Source: Anaeromyxobacter soli
GTDB taxonomy: Bacteria; Myxococcota; Myxococcia; Myxococcales; Anaeromyxobacteraceae
Assembly (NCBI RefSeq): GCF_022808855.1
Contig: NZ_JAKZLF010000014.1
Span: forward strand, 41,463-105,462
Reading direction: 5' to 3'
DNA: 64,000 nt
The notes under the pieces were generated by a model. The model worked only from the letters and a program-made list of their open reading frames with translations. It was not told where the DNA came from and made no database searches. The translations under genes and the position numbers were made by a program. This document shows positions 46,144 through 57,969 of this stretch, one piece after another (positions within the stretch are counted from its first letter, which is position 1; each line of letters opens with the position of its first letter).

Positions 46144-46854
46144 GTGCGGCCACCGATCTCCCGCTCCTCCATCGCTGCGGCCCTCGCGTCGCTCGCCCTC
46201 GCTGCGTGCGGCGGGGCGGAGCCTCGCCCGGCCGCTCGCGAGGACGCGGCGCCCATGCTCGCCACGCTCGCGAGCCCGCCGGGCGCCGGCTCGGAGCGTG
46301 TCCGGGCGGGCGACCTCGCGGGCGCCCGGGCGTCCTTCGAGGCGTCGCTCGCCCAGGATCCCGATCGCCTGGCCGCGCTCAACGACCTCGCGGTGAGCTA
46401 CCTGCTCGAGGGGCACGCCGACGCGGCGCGCCGGCTGCTCGACGAGGTGGTCGCGAGCGGCAGGCCCCGGGAGCAGCAGGCGGCGCTCGTGAACCTCGGC
46501 GAGCTCTACGCCGCCGAGGGGTACGTCTCCGCCGCCGAGGCCTACCTCGAGACCGCGCGCGCCATCGATCCGGCGCGGCCCGAGCCCTGGTACGCGCTCG
46601 CGCTGCTCGCCGACGGACGCGGCGAGCAGGACGCCACGCGCGCCGCCCTCGCCGAGGCGCTGCGGCTCGACGACGGGGGTGCGGCGCGGGCAGCGTTCGC
46701 TTACGTCTACCCCGAGGAGCGCGTTCACCTCGAGGCGCTCGTCGCCCAGGCGTCGGGCGATCGAGCGCTCGCGGGCGCGCGCTGGCGGGAGCTCTCCGGG
46801 AGCCGCTTCGCGGCCCTCGCCGCGTCGGCGGAGAGGCACCTCGCCGGCGAGTAG
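46144..46854 (+). CDS. TPR-repeat putative lipoprotein
   Basis: 236 residues from a GTG. The leader [17 protein letters not shown] ends in a canonical lipobox (LAAC). TPR-like repeats follow: [37 protein letters not shown] and [20 protein letters not shown]. Likely a membrane-tethered scaffold. It precedes hrcA by 10 bases and shares its promoter, which is unusual company for hrcA; there is no direct evidence for a heat-shock role. Confidence 0.8.
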   Translation: MRPPISRSSIAAALASLALAACGGAEPRPAAREDAAPMLATLASPPGAGSERVRAGDLAGARASFEASLAQDPDRLAALNDLAVSYLLEGHADAARRLLDEVVASGRPREQQAALVNLGELYAAEGYVSAAEAYLETARAIDPARPEPWYALALLADGRGEQDATRAALAEALRLDDGGAARAAFAYVYPEERVHLEALVAQASGDRALAGARWRELSGSRFAALAASAERHLAGE

Positions 46855-46864
46855 GCGGAGACCG

Positions 46865-47926
46865 ATGCCGGGGCCCACAGGCGAGCTGGACAAACGCGAG
46901 CGCGAGATCCTCCGCGCGCTGGTCCAGGACTACATCCAGACCGGCGAGCCGGTCGCGAGCCAGCCGCTCCTCGCACGCCACGAGCTCGACTGCTCTCCCG
47001 CCACGGTGCGGTCGGTGATGGGCGATCTCGAGGAGCTCGGCTTCCTCGAGAAGCCGCACGCCTCCTCCGGGCGGATCCCCACCGAGCGCGGCTACCGGCT
47101 CTACGTCGACTCGCTCCTCAAGATGCGCCCGCCCTCGGCGCAGGACCGCGACCGGATCGAGCGGCTCGCCCACGCCGCGAACGACGTGGGCCAGCTCCTC
47201 GAGAGCACCGCCGACCTGCTCCACTCGCTCTCGCACCACGCCGGCGTGGTCACGACGCCGCGGCCCCGGGTCGATCCCGTCCGCCAGGTGGAGTTCGTGC
47301 GGCTGCGCGAGAACCGGGTGCTCGCCGTGTTCGTCTCCGAGGCGGGGATCGTCACGAACAAGCTCGTGCAGCTCGAGTTCCCCATGGCGGCGGCGGACCT
47401 CGAGCGCGCCGCGCACTACCTGAACGAGAAGATCCAGGCGCTCGCGGCCGCGGCGGAGACGCTCCCGGCGGTGCGCGAGCAGATCCTCTCCGACATGCGC
47501 GCCGACCAGAGCGCGCTGCACGACCTCCTCCAGAAGGCGCTCTCGCTCGCCGAGCAGTCCTTCGCGCCGAACGAGGAGCGGGTGCTCGTCGACGGCGAGG
47601 AGAGCTTCCTCGACGCGCCGGAGTTCGCGAACGTGCGCAAGGCGCGGGCGCTGCTCAAGGCGTTCGCCGAGAAGGACCGCATCCTGCGGGTGCTCGACCG
47701 CGTGCTCACCTCGCAGGAGGTGCAGATCTTCATCGGCGCGGAGAGCGAGTTCGCGGCGGTGCCGGACGTCTCGGTCATCGCGGCGCCGTACGGGCGCGGC
47801 GATCACGTGCTCGGCACGCTCGCGGTGGTGGGCCCCACGCGCATGAACTACGCGCGCGTCATACCGCTCGTGGATCTCACCGCGCGCCACATCTCGCGCG
47901 CCCTCGCGGCCCTGTCGGACGGGTAG
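46865..47926 (+). CDS. hrcA: Heat-inducible transcription repressor HrcA
   Basis: Repressor that binds CIRCE operators upstream of groE/dnaK genes. 353 residues. The winged helix-turn-helix covers about residues 5-75 ([59 protein letters not shown]). The GAF-like core with [20 protein letters not shown] and the C-terminal dimerisation part including [28 protein letters not shown] follow. It leads into grpE and dnaK; no CIRCE is visible in this window, so its operator may sit at groE elsewhere. Confidence 0.94.
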   Translation: MPGPTGELDKREREILRALVQDYIQTGEPVASQPLLARHELDCSPATVRSVMGDLEELGFLEKPHASSGRIPTERGYRLYVDSLLKMRPPSAQDRDRIERLAHAANDVGQLLESTADLLHSLSHHAGVVTTPRPRVDPVRQVEFVRLRENRVLAVFVSEAGIVTNKLVQLEFPMAAADLERAAHYLNEKIQALAAAAETLPAVREQILSDMRADQSALHDLLQKALSLAEQSFAPNEERVLVDGEESFLDAPEFANVRKARALLKAFAEKDRILRVLDRVLTSQEVQIFIGAESEFAAVPDVSVIAAPYGRGDHVLGTLAVVGPTRMNYARVIPLVDLTARHISRALAALSDG

Positions 47927-48084
47927 CGGGAGCGGCGTACACGGGCCGCGGGCCGGGCGCGCTCCGTCGCCGCGCGATCCTTGTTCCGCCCGTCGGGCCC
48001 GTGCCATGATGGCCGCGAGCGCGCGCGCGCGGCGCGAGGCGTGCCGCGGCGTCGCTCGCCCCTTCGAACCCCTGATCGCGAGCG

Positions 48085-48756
48085 ATGGCCGACACCCACG
48101 ACAAAGGTGCCTTCCGGGCGGACATCCCCCTCGACGCGGTCGAGGAGGCGCTCCGCTCCGTCGAGCGGATCTCGGGCGGCGAGCCCCAGGCCGAGGCGGC
48201 GCCGCTCGAGGTGGAGAGCGCGCCCGCCGCCGCCGAGCCGGGCGAGGTCGAGCGGCTCCGGGCCGAGCTCGAGCTCTCCCAGGCGAAGGGGCGGGAGGTG
48301 CTCGACAAGCTCCGGGCCGAGCACGAGAAGCTGCTCCGCGCCGCCGCCGACCTCGAGAACTACAAGAAGCGCGCGGCGCGGGAGCGCGACGAGGTGCAGC
48401 GCTTCGGGATCGAGCGGGTGGTGAAGGACGTGCTGCCCGTGCTCGACGGGCTCGACCGCGCGCTCGCCGCGGCCACGGAGGACGACGCGCTCGCCAAGGG
48501 CGTGCGGCTCGTGCGGACGAGCTTCGAGCAGGCGCTCGCGAGGCACGGCGTGAGCGCCTTCAGCGCCATGGGCGAGCGCTTCGATCCGGCCGTGCACGAG
48601 GCGCTGCTGCAGGTGCCCACCGACGCCGCGCCGCCGGGGACGGTGGTCCTCGAGCACGCGCGCGGCTTCAAGCTCCACGACCGGCTCGTCCGGCCGGCCA
48701 TGGTGGGCGTGGCGATCGCCGCGCCGCCCCCGGCCGCGGGTCCGAAGGAAGGGTGA
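48085..48756 (+). CDS. grpE: Nucleotide exchange factor GrpE
   Basis: Releases ADP from DnaK. 223 residues: an acidic Ala/Glu-rich N-terminal arm, a long helix ([20 protein letters not shown] with [16 protein letters not shown]) and the C-terminal beta domain [20 protein letters not shown] with [17 protein letters not shown]. It lies 158 bases after hrcA and 7 bases before dnaK. The gap after hrcA shows no promoter I can identify. Confidence 0.95.
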   Translation: MADTHDKGAFRADIPLDAVEEALRSVERISGGEPQAEAAPLEVESAPAAAEPGEVERLRAELELSQAKGREVLDKLRAEHEKLLRAAADLENYKKRAARERDEVQRFGIERVVKDVLPVLDGLDRALAAATEDDALAKGVRLVRTSFEQALARHGVSAFSAMGERFDPAVHEALLQVPTDAAPPGTVVLEHARGFKLHDRLVRPAMVGVAIAAPPPAAGPKEG

Positions 48757-48763
48757 TCGATCG

Positions 48764-50590
<1,827 letters not shown>

Positions 50591-50677
50591 CCGCTCCGCC
50601 GAGCGTCGCCCGGAGCCCCCGGGACGCGAGGCGGCGCGCCCCGTAGCGCGCCGGCGGGCGAGATCGGCCGGGCCGAA

Positions 50678-50705
50678 TTGTCAGCCCCGCCGCGTGCGTT
50701 ATATT
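50678..50705 (+). promoter_or_regulatory. Sigma-70-type promoter for dnaJ
   Basis: TTGTCA (50678-50683) and TATATT (50700-50705) with a 16-base spacer; the -10 is the most A/T-rich hexamer in the area. The start near 50712 leaves a leader of about 37 bases to the GTG of dnaJ. dnaJ can thus be made apart from grpE-dnaK. Confidence 0.75.
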
Positions 50706-50748
50706 GCCGCCGGCGCGGGCGGTCCGCTGCGGAAGGGCGCGAAAACAC

Positions 50749-51879
50749 GTGGATAAGCGAGACTACTACGATGTCCTCGGCGTCGAGCGCGCCGCGGACG
50801 AGCAGGCGATCAAGACCGCGTACCGGAGGCTCGCCCACAAGCTCCACCCGGACAAGAACCCGGGCGACAAGCACGCCGAGGAGCAGTTCAAGGAGGCGTC
50901 CGAGGCCTACTCGGTCCTCTCGGATCCCGACAAGCGGGCCCGCTACGACCGGTTCGGGCACACGAACGGCGGCATGCCCGGCGCGGAGGGGTTCCCCTTC
51001 GGCGGCGGCGCCAGCATCAACGACATCTTCGGCGACATCTTCGGGGAGATGTTCGGCGGGGGCGCGGGCGGGCGGCGGCAGCGCCAGCGCACCCGGGGCT
51101 CGGACCTCCGCTACCACCTCGAGATCGGCTTCGAGGAGGCCGCGTTCGGCACGGTCGCCCGCATCACCATCCCGCGCCCGAAGGCATGCGAGACCTGCCA
51201 CGGCTCCGGCGCGAAGCCGGGCACCGGCCCGAAGACCTGCCCGACCTGCGGCGGCGCCGGCGAGATCCGGCTCACCCAGGGCTTCTTCTCGATCGCCCGC
51301 ACCTGCCACCACTGCCAGGGCTCGGGCCGCGTCATCGTGGACAAGTGCCCGGCCTGCGCCGGGCAGGGCGCGCTGCGCGAGGAGGCGACCGTCGAGGTGA
51401 AGGTCCCGCCCGGCGTGGACACCGGCACGCGCCTCAAGCTCTCCGGCGAGGGCGAGCCCGCGCCGGTCGCGGGCGGCAGCCCCGGCGATCTCTACGTCGT
51501 GCTGCAGGTGCGCGATCACCCGATCTTCTCGCGCGAGGACACCGAGGTCCTCTGCGAGATGCCGATCTCCTTCACGCAGGCGGCGCTCGGCGCGACCATC
51601 GACGTCCCCACCCTCGACGGGCCGGCGAAGCTCAAGGTCCCGGCCGGCACGCAGAGCGGGAAGGTGTTCCGCCTGAAGGGGAAGGGGATCCCCGCCCTGT
51701 CCGGCGGCGGGCGCGGCGACGAGCACGTGCGGCTCCTCGTCGAGACCCCGACCCACCTCACCAAGGAGCAGCGCGAGCTGCTCGAGCGCTTCGCCGCGAT
51801 CTCGGGCGAGGACACGCACCCCCAGGCGCGCAGCTTCTGGCAGAAGGTCGGCGATCTCCTGCGCGACGCGAAGGGGTAA
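50749..51879 (+). CDS. dnaJ: Chaperone DnaJ (Hsp40)
   Basis: Co-chaperone that delivers substrates to DnaK. 376 residues from a GTG with GGAAGGG upstream; the frame opens earlier, but the earlier ATG overlaps the promoter. J-domain with HPDKNPGD, a G/F-rich stretch, four zinc repeats ([32 protein letters not shown]) and the C-terminal substrate domain. A complete class I DnaJ. Confidence 0.96.
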   Translation: MDKRDYYDVLGVERAADEQAIKTAYRRLAHKLHPDKNPGDKHAEEQFKEASEAYSVLSDPDKRARYDRFGHTNGGMPGAEGFPFGGGASINDIFGDIFGEMFGGGAGGRRQRQRTRGSDLRYHLEIGFEEAAFGTVARITIPRPKACETCHGSGAKPGTGPKTCPTCGGAGEIRLTQGFFSIARTCHHCQGSGRVIVDKCPACAGQGALREEATVEVKVPPGVDTGTRLKLSGEGEPAPVAGGSPGDLYVVLQVRDHPIFSREDTEVLCEMPISFTQAALGATIDVPTLDGPAKLKVPAGTQSGKVFRLKGKGIPALSGGGRGDEHVRLLVETPTHLTKEQRELLERFAAISGEDTHPQARSFWQKVGDLLRDAKG

Positions 51880-52087
51880 CTTTCCAAGGCGCACGAGCCC
51901 GGAGCCGAGGCGGGTACCCGCAGCGACGCGCGCCTAGGCGCTCCTCCGACGGGAGCCGCGCCCAGCGGCGCCTGGCAGTGCGCCGCAGGCGCAAGGAGCG
52001 AGGACGCCCGCCGCAGGCCCGGGATCGTGCGCCGAGCCGGGGGAATCTGTTCCCACCCTGCGGGTTCCGCAGTAGATCGGGGTTCCC

Positions 52088-54154
52088 ATGCGCTTCGTCG
52101 CCCGGAAGGTGCTCGCTTTCCTGTTCCTCGCCCTCGCTGCCTGCCCGAAGCGGGTGGTGGTGAACGGGCAGGAGATGTCGGTCGAGGACGCGGACACGCT
52201 CGCGCGCCGCGACCTCGAGGGCGTGCGCGCCGAGGGGAAGGGGCTGCCGCCCGCCGAGGCCGCCGCGCGGCTCGAGGCGTTCGCGGCGCGCTACCGCGGC
52301 GTGCCGGCCGGGGGCGACGCCCTGCACGAGGCCGCCGAGCTGCGGCGCGCGGCGGGCGAGCCGGCGCGCGCGGCCGAGGATCTCCGCACCCTGCTCGGCG
52401 AGCACCCGCTCCACCCGCGCGCGGTCCAGGCGAAGTACCTGCTCGCCCTCTCCGACATCGAGCTCGGCCGGACCCGCGACGGGCTCGCGAGCCTGGCCAC
52501 CCTCTACGAGAAGCTCCCCGCCGAGGCGCAGCCCGGCGCGGCCGCCCGCGCCGCCGAGGCGGCGCTCGCCGCCGGCGCCGAGGCCGACGCGGTCCGCTGG
52601 CTCGCGACGCTCGCCGCCGGCCAGGAGGGCGAGGCGCGGGCGAAGACGCTCGCGCGCGCCACCGCGGCGGTGGACGCCCTGGGGCTCGAGGACGCCGAGG
52701 GGCTGCGCCGCGCGCTGCCGCCGGACTCGCCGCTCCAGGAGCCGCTCGCGATGAAGGTCGCGCGCGTCCACCTCCACCTGCGCGACTACGCGGGCGCGGA
52801 GGCGACGGCGCGCGAGGTGTTCCTGCGCTGGCCGCACGGTCCCTACGCGGACGACGCGAAGCGGCTCGTGGATCGGATCTCGCGCCTCACCTACGTCCGC
52901 CCGAACGTGCTCGGCGTCGCGGTCCCGCTCTCCGGCAACTTCAAGCGCTGGGGCGAGGCCATCCTGCAGGGCGTCTCGCTCGCGCTCGAGGGCTCGGGCG
53001 TGAAGGTGGCGGTGCGCGACACGCGCGGCGAGCCGGACGGCGCCGCCGCGGCGCTCGAGGCGCTCGTGCTCGAGGAGGGCGCCATCGCGGTCCTGGGCGG
53101 CGTCACGAACGCCGAGGGAGAGCGCGCCGCCGCCGCCGCCGAGGAGCTGCAGATCCCGTTCGTCTCGCTCTCGAAGCAGGAGGGGATCACCGCCGCCGGG
53201 CCCTTCGTCTTCCAGAGCATGCTCACCGCGCGCGAGCAGGCGGACGCGCTCGTCGGCCTCGCCATGGGCAAGCGCGGCATGCGCCGCTTCGCGATCCTCT
53301 ACCCGTCCATGAGCTACGGCGTGGAGCTCGCGAACGCGTTCTGGGACGACCTCGAGGCGCGCGGCGGCGAGGTGCGCGCGGCCGAGACCTACGCCCCGGA
53401 CCGGACCACCTTCACGCCGCTCGTGAAGAGCATGGTGGGCAAGCTCTACCTCGAGGAGCGCGGCGACTGGCAGGAGCAGTCCCGCGACATCGCCCAGAAG
53501 GAGAAGGATCCGTTCCGGCGCCGCAAGGCGCTCGAGAAGGCGCGCGAGAAGCTCCCCCCCGTCACCGACTTCGACGCCATCTTCATCCCCGACTTCGCGA
53601 AGAACGTGAAGCTCATCGCGCCCGCGCTGGCGGTGGAGGACGTCCTCACCCAGACCTGCGAGCCCGAGGCGCTCGAGAAGCTGAAGAAGCTCACCGGCCG
53701 CCCCGACCTCCGGCCGGTGCAGCTGTTCGGCGCGAACGGCTGGGGCGGCGACCCGGGCCTGTTCGACCAGTCGCCCGGCGGCGCGGGCCGGCACGTGCGC
53801 TGCGCCATCTACGTGGACGGGTTCTTCGCCGGCTCGGCGCGCCCGGGCACGAAGCGCTTCGTCGAGGCGTTCGAGCGGAAGTTCCCCGGCCAGACGCCCA
53901 CCATCCTCGAGGCGTCCGCCTACGACGCGGCGGGGATGGCGCGGCAGGTGATCGAGCACGACCGCGCCCAGACGCGCGCCGCGCTGCGCGACGGCCTCGC
54001 GGCGGTGCGCGGCTTCAAGGGCGCCACCGGCGAGCTCACGATGGGCGCCGATCGGACGCCCGAGCGCGAGCTGTTCTTCCTCACCGTGGACTCGAACGGC
54101 GTCCGGGAGATGAAGCCGGAGGAGCTCGCCGGGCCCGGCGCCGGCGGGATGTAG
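52088..54154 (+). CDS. LpoA/LppC-like lipoprotein (putative penicillin-binding-protein activator)
   Basis: 688 residues. Leader VLAFLFLALAACPK with lipobox LAAC. The first ~270 residues are TPR-like helices (EDLRTLLGEHPLHPRAVQA, YAGAEATAREVFLRWPHGPY). The second half is a type-I periplasmic-binding fold starting LGVAVPLSGNFKRWGEAIL with AVLGGVTNAEGERAAAAAEE and IPFVSLSKQEGITAAGPFV. This TPR-plus-PBP1 layout matches LpoA, which activates PBP1A in gammaproteobacteria; in Myxococcota the activity is not established here. An alternative is an amino-acid ABC-type receptor, less likely because of the TPR part. The roughly 200 bases after dnaJ hold only a small perfect palindrome (51930-51941). Confidence 0.78.
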   Translation: MRFVARKVLAFLFLALAACPKRVVVNGQEMSVEDADTLARRDLEGVRAEGKGLPPAEAAARLEAFAARYRGVPAGGDALHEAAELRRAAGEPARAAEDLRTLLGEHPLHPRAVQAKYLLALSDIELGRTRDGLASLATLYEKLPAEAQPGAAARAAEAALAAGAEADAVRWLATLAAGQEGEARAKTLARATAAVDALGLEDAEGLRRALPPDSPLQEPLAMKVARVHLHLRDYAGAEATAREVFLRWPHGPYADDAKRLVDRISRLTYVRPNVLGVAVPLSGNFKRWGEAILQGVSLALEGSGVKVAVRDTRGEPDGAAAALEALVLEEGAIAVLGGVTNAEGERAAAAAEELQIPFVSLSKQEGITAAGPFVFQSMLTAREQADALVGLAMGKRGMRRFAILYPSMSYGVELANAFWDDLEARGGEVRAAETYAPDRTTFTPLVKSMVGKLYLEERGDWQEQSRDIAQKEKDPFRRRKALEKAREKLPPVTDFDAIFIPDFAKNVKLIAPALAVEDVLTQTCEPEALEKLKKLTGRPDLRPVQLFGANGWGGDPGLFDQSPGGAGRHVRCAIYVDGFFAGSARPGTKRFVEAFERKFPGQTPTILEASAYDAAGMARQVIEHDRAQTRAALRDGLAAVRGFKGATGELTMGADRTPERELFFLTVDSNGVREMKPEELAGPGAGGM

Positions 54155-54271
54155 CTCGATGGGGGCCGCCCCGGGGCGGACGCCTGCCCGGCAGAGCTCG
54201 TCGGGGTTCCGCCCCGGCCAGCCGGAGCGAGCCGTTTCGGAATCGCCGTCGGCCCGTTAGCTTGTCCCGGG

Positions 54272-55240
54272 ATGGACGACGTCCTCGTGCGGCCGCGGCC
54301 GCGAGCCCGCTTCCCCGCCGCGAACGTCGCGCTCTTCCTCGCGACCCTCGCCACCACCGGTTGGGCCGGGCTGCTGTTCTCGCCCGCCGCGGCGGACGTG
54401 CGCACCCTCGGCGAGCTGCTCGCACGCGTCCGCGAGGCGCCGGGCGTCCTCCTCGAGGGGCTCCCCTTCGCGCTCTCGCTCGTCGGGATCCTCTTCACCC
54501 ACGAGATGGGCCACTACGTGCTCGCGCGGCGCGCGCGGGTGGACACGACCCTTCCGTACTTCATCCCGGTGCCCTTCGGCGTCGGCACGCTCGGGGCCGT
54601 GATCCGCATGCGCTCGCCCATCCCGTCCCGGCGCGCGCTCCTCGACATCGGCGCCTCCGGCCCGCTCGCCGGCCTCGTCGTGGCGCTCCCGCTGCTCGTG
54701 TGGGGGCTCGCTCACTCGGAGATCCGGGAAGTGTCCGCGGCGACCTCGCCGGCTTCCCCCTTCGGGGCGTTCCTCTCCTGGCTCGCGGGCCGACCCTCGC
54801 CGGAGGGCGCGGGCGAGGTGATCCACTTCGGCCACAGCCTGCTCACCCTCGCGGCGCAGCGACTCGTCGTGGGCCCGCTCGCGCCCGGCACCGACGTGGT
54901 CATGCACCCCGTCGCCGTGGCGGCCTCGCTCGGCCTGCTCGTCACCGCGCTGAACCTCGTGCCCGCCGGGCAGCTCGACGGCGGCCACGTGCTCTACGCG
55001 CTCTTCGGCCGCCGGCGCGCGCACGCCCTCGCGCGCCTCACGAGCGCGGCGCTGCTCCTCGCCGGGATCTTCGCCTCCTGGAGCTGGCTCCTCTGGTGGT
55101 TCCTCACCCGCTTCGTGGTGGGGCTCGGCCACCCGGCCGCGATCGTGGAAGAGCCGCTCGGGCCGGGCCGCAGGGCCATCGCGATCTTCTCGCTGATCCT
55201 GTTCTTCGCGACGTTCGTGCCGGTGCCGGTGGCATTTTGA
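54272..55240 (+). CDS. M50 site-2-type membrane zinc protease
   Basis: 322 residues with several membrane helices. Zinc site HEMGH (H77-H81) in FTHEMGHYVLARRARVD and the second site in LNLVPAGQLDGGHVLYALFG, which provides the third ligand Asp. The remaining helices and short loops fit the EGY/S2P metalloprotease type of bacteria and plants; no PDZ domain is seen. It may release a membrane-bound regulator. No obvious substrate lies next to it. Confidence 0.85.
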   Translation: MDDVLVRPRPRARFPAANVALFLATLATTGWAGLLFSPAAADVRTLGELLARVREAPGVLLEGLPFALSLVGILFTHEMGHYVLARRARVDTTLPYFIPVPFGVGTLGAVIRMRSPIPSRRALLDIGASGPLAGLVVALPLLVWGLAHSEIREVSAATSPASPFGAFLSWLAGRPSPEGAGEVIHFGHSLLTLAAQRLVVGPLAPGTDVVMHPVAVAASLGLLVTALNLVPAGQLDGGHVLYALFGRRRAHALARLTSAALLLAGIFASWSWLLWWFLTRFVVGLGHPAAIVEEPLGPGRRAIAIFSLILFFATFVPVPVAF

Positions 55241-55261
55241 ACGGGGGGCTGCAGTGGTTCA

Positions 55262-55292
55262 CGGGGGCTGGCGCCCCCGCCCCGCCGACGGC
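55262..55292. repeat. Interspersed palindromic repeat, copy 2
   Basis: CGGGGGCTGGCGCCCCCGCC then CCGCCGACGGC: same as copy 1 at 37416 with one extra G in the loop; the match extends through CGACGGCT. Twelve bases later a GCTCGCTTCGCTCG palindrome follows, whose reverse complement flanks copy 3. Confidence 0.7.
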
Positions 55293-55385
55293 TCGATGCA
55301 AGCGCTCGCTTCGCTCGGGCACCGGCTTCGGGGTCTCGCGGCGCCATTCGGTCCCGGGGCGTCATCGGCTAGACTCGGCGCTCCC

Positions 55386-55790
55386 ATGACGTCGCCCGAC
55401 GAGACCCTCCGCGCTCCCGCGCCGGAGCCGGAGGCCGACCCCGGCGAGGCCGAGGCCTGGGCGCGCGTCGTCGCCGCATGGGAGGACGAGGCGGCGCACG
55501 ACGCGTACCTCGCGCGCTTCCAGGATCTCCCAGGGCTCGGCCTCGCCGGCCGCCGCTATCGCGACGCGGCGGCCGCGCGTCCGGACGATCCGGTCGCGGC
55601 GCGCATGCGCGACGAGGTGATCCGCCGGGCCACGGTGCAGGGCTTCGCGCTCCTGCCGCGGAGCGCGCCCCCCAAGGACCGCTCCGTGGCGCTCCGGCGC
55701 CTCCTCGTCGCCGTCGCGGCCGCGCTCCTCGTCGCCGCCGCCTACTTCGCCTTCCACCTCCTCGCCGCACCGCCCGGAGCCCCATCCTGA
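55386..55790 (+). CDS. Small protein with C-terminal membrane anchor, unknown function
   Basis: 134 residues. The soluble N-terminal part is acidic then helical (ARVVAAWEDEAAHDAYLARF, LAGRRYRDAAAARPDDP), and one membrane helix lies near the end (LLVAVAAALLVAAAYFAFHLL). It is probably tail-anchored facing the cytoplasm. Its TGA overlaps the CTG start of the helicase gene. I do not recognise the family. Confidence 0.65.
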   Translation: MTSPDETLRAPAPEPEADPGEAEAWARVVAAWEDEAAHDAYLARFQDLPGLGLAGRRYRDAAAARPDDPVAARMRDEVIRRATVQGFALLPRSAPPKDRSVALRRLLVAVAAALLVAAAYFAFHLLAAPPGAPS

Positions 55791-57832
55791 TCCCCGCACC
55801 CGCCGCCCTCACCGTCGAGGACGTCCTCGGCCCGGACGGCCGCATCGCCCGCGCGCTCCCCGGCTACGAGCACCGCGAGGACCAGCTCGAGATGGCGCGC
55901 GCCGTGGAGCGCGCGCTGCGCGAGCGGCGCTACCTCGTCGCCGAGGCCGGCACCGGCACCGGCAAGACCCTCGCCTACCTCGTCCCCGCGGCGCTCTCCG
56001 GGCGGCGGGTCATCGTCTCGACCGCCACGAAGACCCTGCAGGAGCAGATCTGGGGGAAGGACATCCCGCTCCTGCGCGAGCGGTGCGGCCTCGACTTCGC
56101 CGCCGCCTACCTGAAGGGCCGCTCGAACTACTACTGCCTCGCGCGGGGCGCGGAGTTCGCGCGCGCGCCGACCTTCGCCGCGCGCGAGGAGGCGGCGCTC
56201 TGGCCGGTCATCGAGGCCTGGTCGCGGGCGACCGAGACCGGCGACCGCAGCGAGCTCGACCTGCCCGACCAGCTCCACACCTGGAAGGACCTGTCGGCGA
56301 CGGCCGAGACCTGCACCGGCCGCGAGTGCGAGCGCTACGAGGACTGCTTCGTCACGCGGGCGCGCGCGCTCGCCGGCCAGTCCGACGTGCTCCTCGTGAA
56401 CCACCACCTGTTCTTCGCGGATCTCGCCATGCGCACGAGCCGCGCGGGCGTGGAGATCCTCCCGGACTACGACGTCGTGATCTTCGACGAGGCGCACGCC
56501 CTCGAGGAGGTCGCCACCGAGTACTTCGGGCTCCAGGTCTCCTCGTACCGGGTGGACGAGCTCGGCCGCGACGCGCTGCGCGCGGTGGGCGACCGCCCCG
56601 ACCTCGCGTCGATGATGCGCGACGCGACCGGCGAGCTGCGCCGCGCCGGCGAGCGGTTCTTCCAGGCGGTCGCCGACGGGCTGCGGACGGGCGGCGGCGG
56701 CGCCGGGCCGCAGCGCGGCTTCGGCGCGCGCGGCGCCCCCCGGGGTCGCACCCCCCGCCGCGGCCAGGAGGAGGAGAGCGTGCGCGCGCCGCTCGTCGAG
56801 GAGCTCCTCGCGCCGTGCGAGCGCGACCAGGCGCGCCTCGACGCCGCCCTCGAGGCGCTGCGCGAGCTCCTCGCCGAGGCCGAGGCGCCCCAGCTCGCCC
56901 AGATCGCGCGGCGCGCCGGCGAGCTGCGGGTGGAGCTCGCGGCGGTCACGGCGATGAAGGAGCCCTCGCGCGTGTACTTCGCCGAGGTGCGCGGGCGGGG
57001 CGTGTTCCTGCGCGCGGCGCCCATCGACGTCGCCGAGGAGCTGCAGGCCCGGCTCTACCGGCGCACGGACACCGTGGTCTTCACGAGCGCCACCCTCGCC
57101 GCGCAGGGGCGCTTCGACTACTTCCGCCGCCAGGTCGGCCTCGCGCCCGAGTTCGACGTGGACGAGGCGCGCTACCCCGGCCCGTTCGACTTCCCGCGCC
57201 AGGCGGCCATCGTCTCGCCGGCCGCGGTCCCCGAGCCCAACGCGCCGGGGTTCCTCGAGGCCGCCGCCGGCGCGATCCGCGCGCTCACCGCCGTGACGGA
57301 CGGGCGCGCGTTCGTGCTCTGCACCTCGAACCGCAACATGGTGGCGCTGCACTCGGCGCTCCGCGATCTCCCCTACCAGGTCCTCCTCCAGGGGGAGCGC
57401 CCCAAGGCGCGCCTGCTCGAGGCGTTCCGCGCCGAGCCGTCGGTGCTCTTCGCCACCGCGAGCTTCTGGGAGGGGGTGGACGTCCCGGGCGACGCCCTGT
57501 CGCTCGTGGTCATCGACCGGCTCCCGTTCGCGCCGCCGGGAGATCCGGTGGTGGCGGCCCGGCTGCGCGCGCTCGAGGCGGAGGGGCGGGACGGCTTCTC
57601 CGAGCTCTCGGTCCCCGCGGCGGCGCTCGCGCTGCGGCAGGGCTTCGGCCGGCTCGTGCGGACCCGGGACGACCGGGGCCTCGTCGCGATCCTCGACCGG
57701 CGCCTCGTCACGAAGGGCTACGGGCGCGCGTTCCTCGCCACCTTGCCGAAGAGCCCGCTCCTCCGGAGCGTGGAGGAGGCGCGCGCCTGGTGGCAGCGTG
57801 GCGGGGTCGCCCCGGCGCCGCACCGGGCGTGA
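55787..57832 (+). CDS. DinG/XPD-type Fe-S DNA helicase
   Basis: Superfamily 2, 5'-3' helicase of the DinG/YoaA/XPD group, 681 residues. The start is inferred as a CTG at 55787, seven bases after GGAG and overlapping the upstream TGA; no ATG/GTG occurs before LPGYEHREDQLEMARAV, which is conserved. Walker A AEAGTGTGKTLAYL (around residues 55-62), DEAH box VIFDEAHALEEV, and a cysteine set YYCLAR, TCTGRECERYEDCF fitting the [4Fe-4S] cluster between motifs Ia and II. Motif VI reads RQGFGRLVRTRDDRG. A Gly/Arg-rich insertion lies at residues ~300-330. Probably acts in damage or structure resolution. Confidence 0.9.
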   Translation: MIPAPAALTVEDVLGPDGRIARALPGYEHREDQLEMARAVERALRERRYLVAEAGTGTGKTLAYLVPAALSGRRVIVSTATKTLQEQIWGKDIPLLRERCGLDFAAAYLKGRSNYYCLARGAEFARAPTFAAREEAALWPVIEAWSRATETGDRSELDLPDQLHTWKDLSATAETCTGRECERYEDCFVTRARALAGQSDVLLVNHHLFFADLAMRTSRAGVEILPDYDVVIFDEAHALEEVATEYFGLQVSSYRVDELGRDALRAVGDRPDLASMMRDATGELRRAGERFFQAVADGLRTGGGGAGPQRGFGARGAPRGRTPRRGQEEESVRAPLVEELLAPCERDQARLDAALEALRELLAEAEAPQLAQIARRAGELRVELAAVTAMKEPSRVYFAEVRGRGVFLRAAPIDVAEELQARLYRRTDTVVFTSATLAAQGRFDYFRRQVGLAPEFDVDEARYPGPFDFPRQAAIVSPAAVPEPNAPGFLEAAAGAIRALTAVTDGRAFVLCTSNRNMVALHSALRDLPYQVLLQGERPKARLLEAFRAEPSVLFATASFWEGVDVPGDALSLVVIDRLPFAPPGDPVVAARLRALEAEGRDGFSELSVPAAALALRQGFGRLVRTRDDRGLVAILDRRLVTKGYGRAFLATLPKSPLLRSVEEARAWWQRGGVAPAPHRA

Positions 57833-57969
57833 CGCGAGCCGCGGTGTGCGTCGAGGGAGCACCGACTCCCCGTCCGAGCGGGCGTCCGTTCACCGGGCGG
57901 GGACATCGGGGATCGCGCGCTGATCGGTTAGAGTAGGTACCCGGGCGAAATGTCGCCCCACCCGACCGC

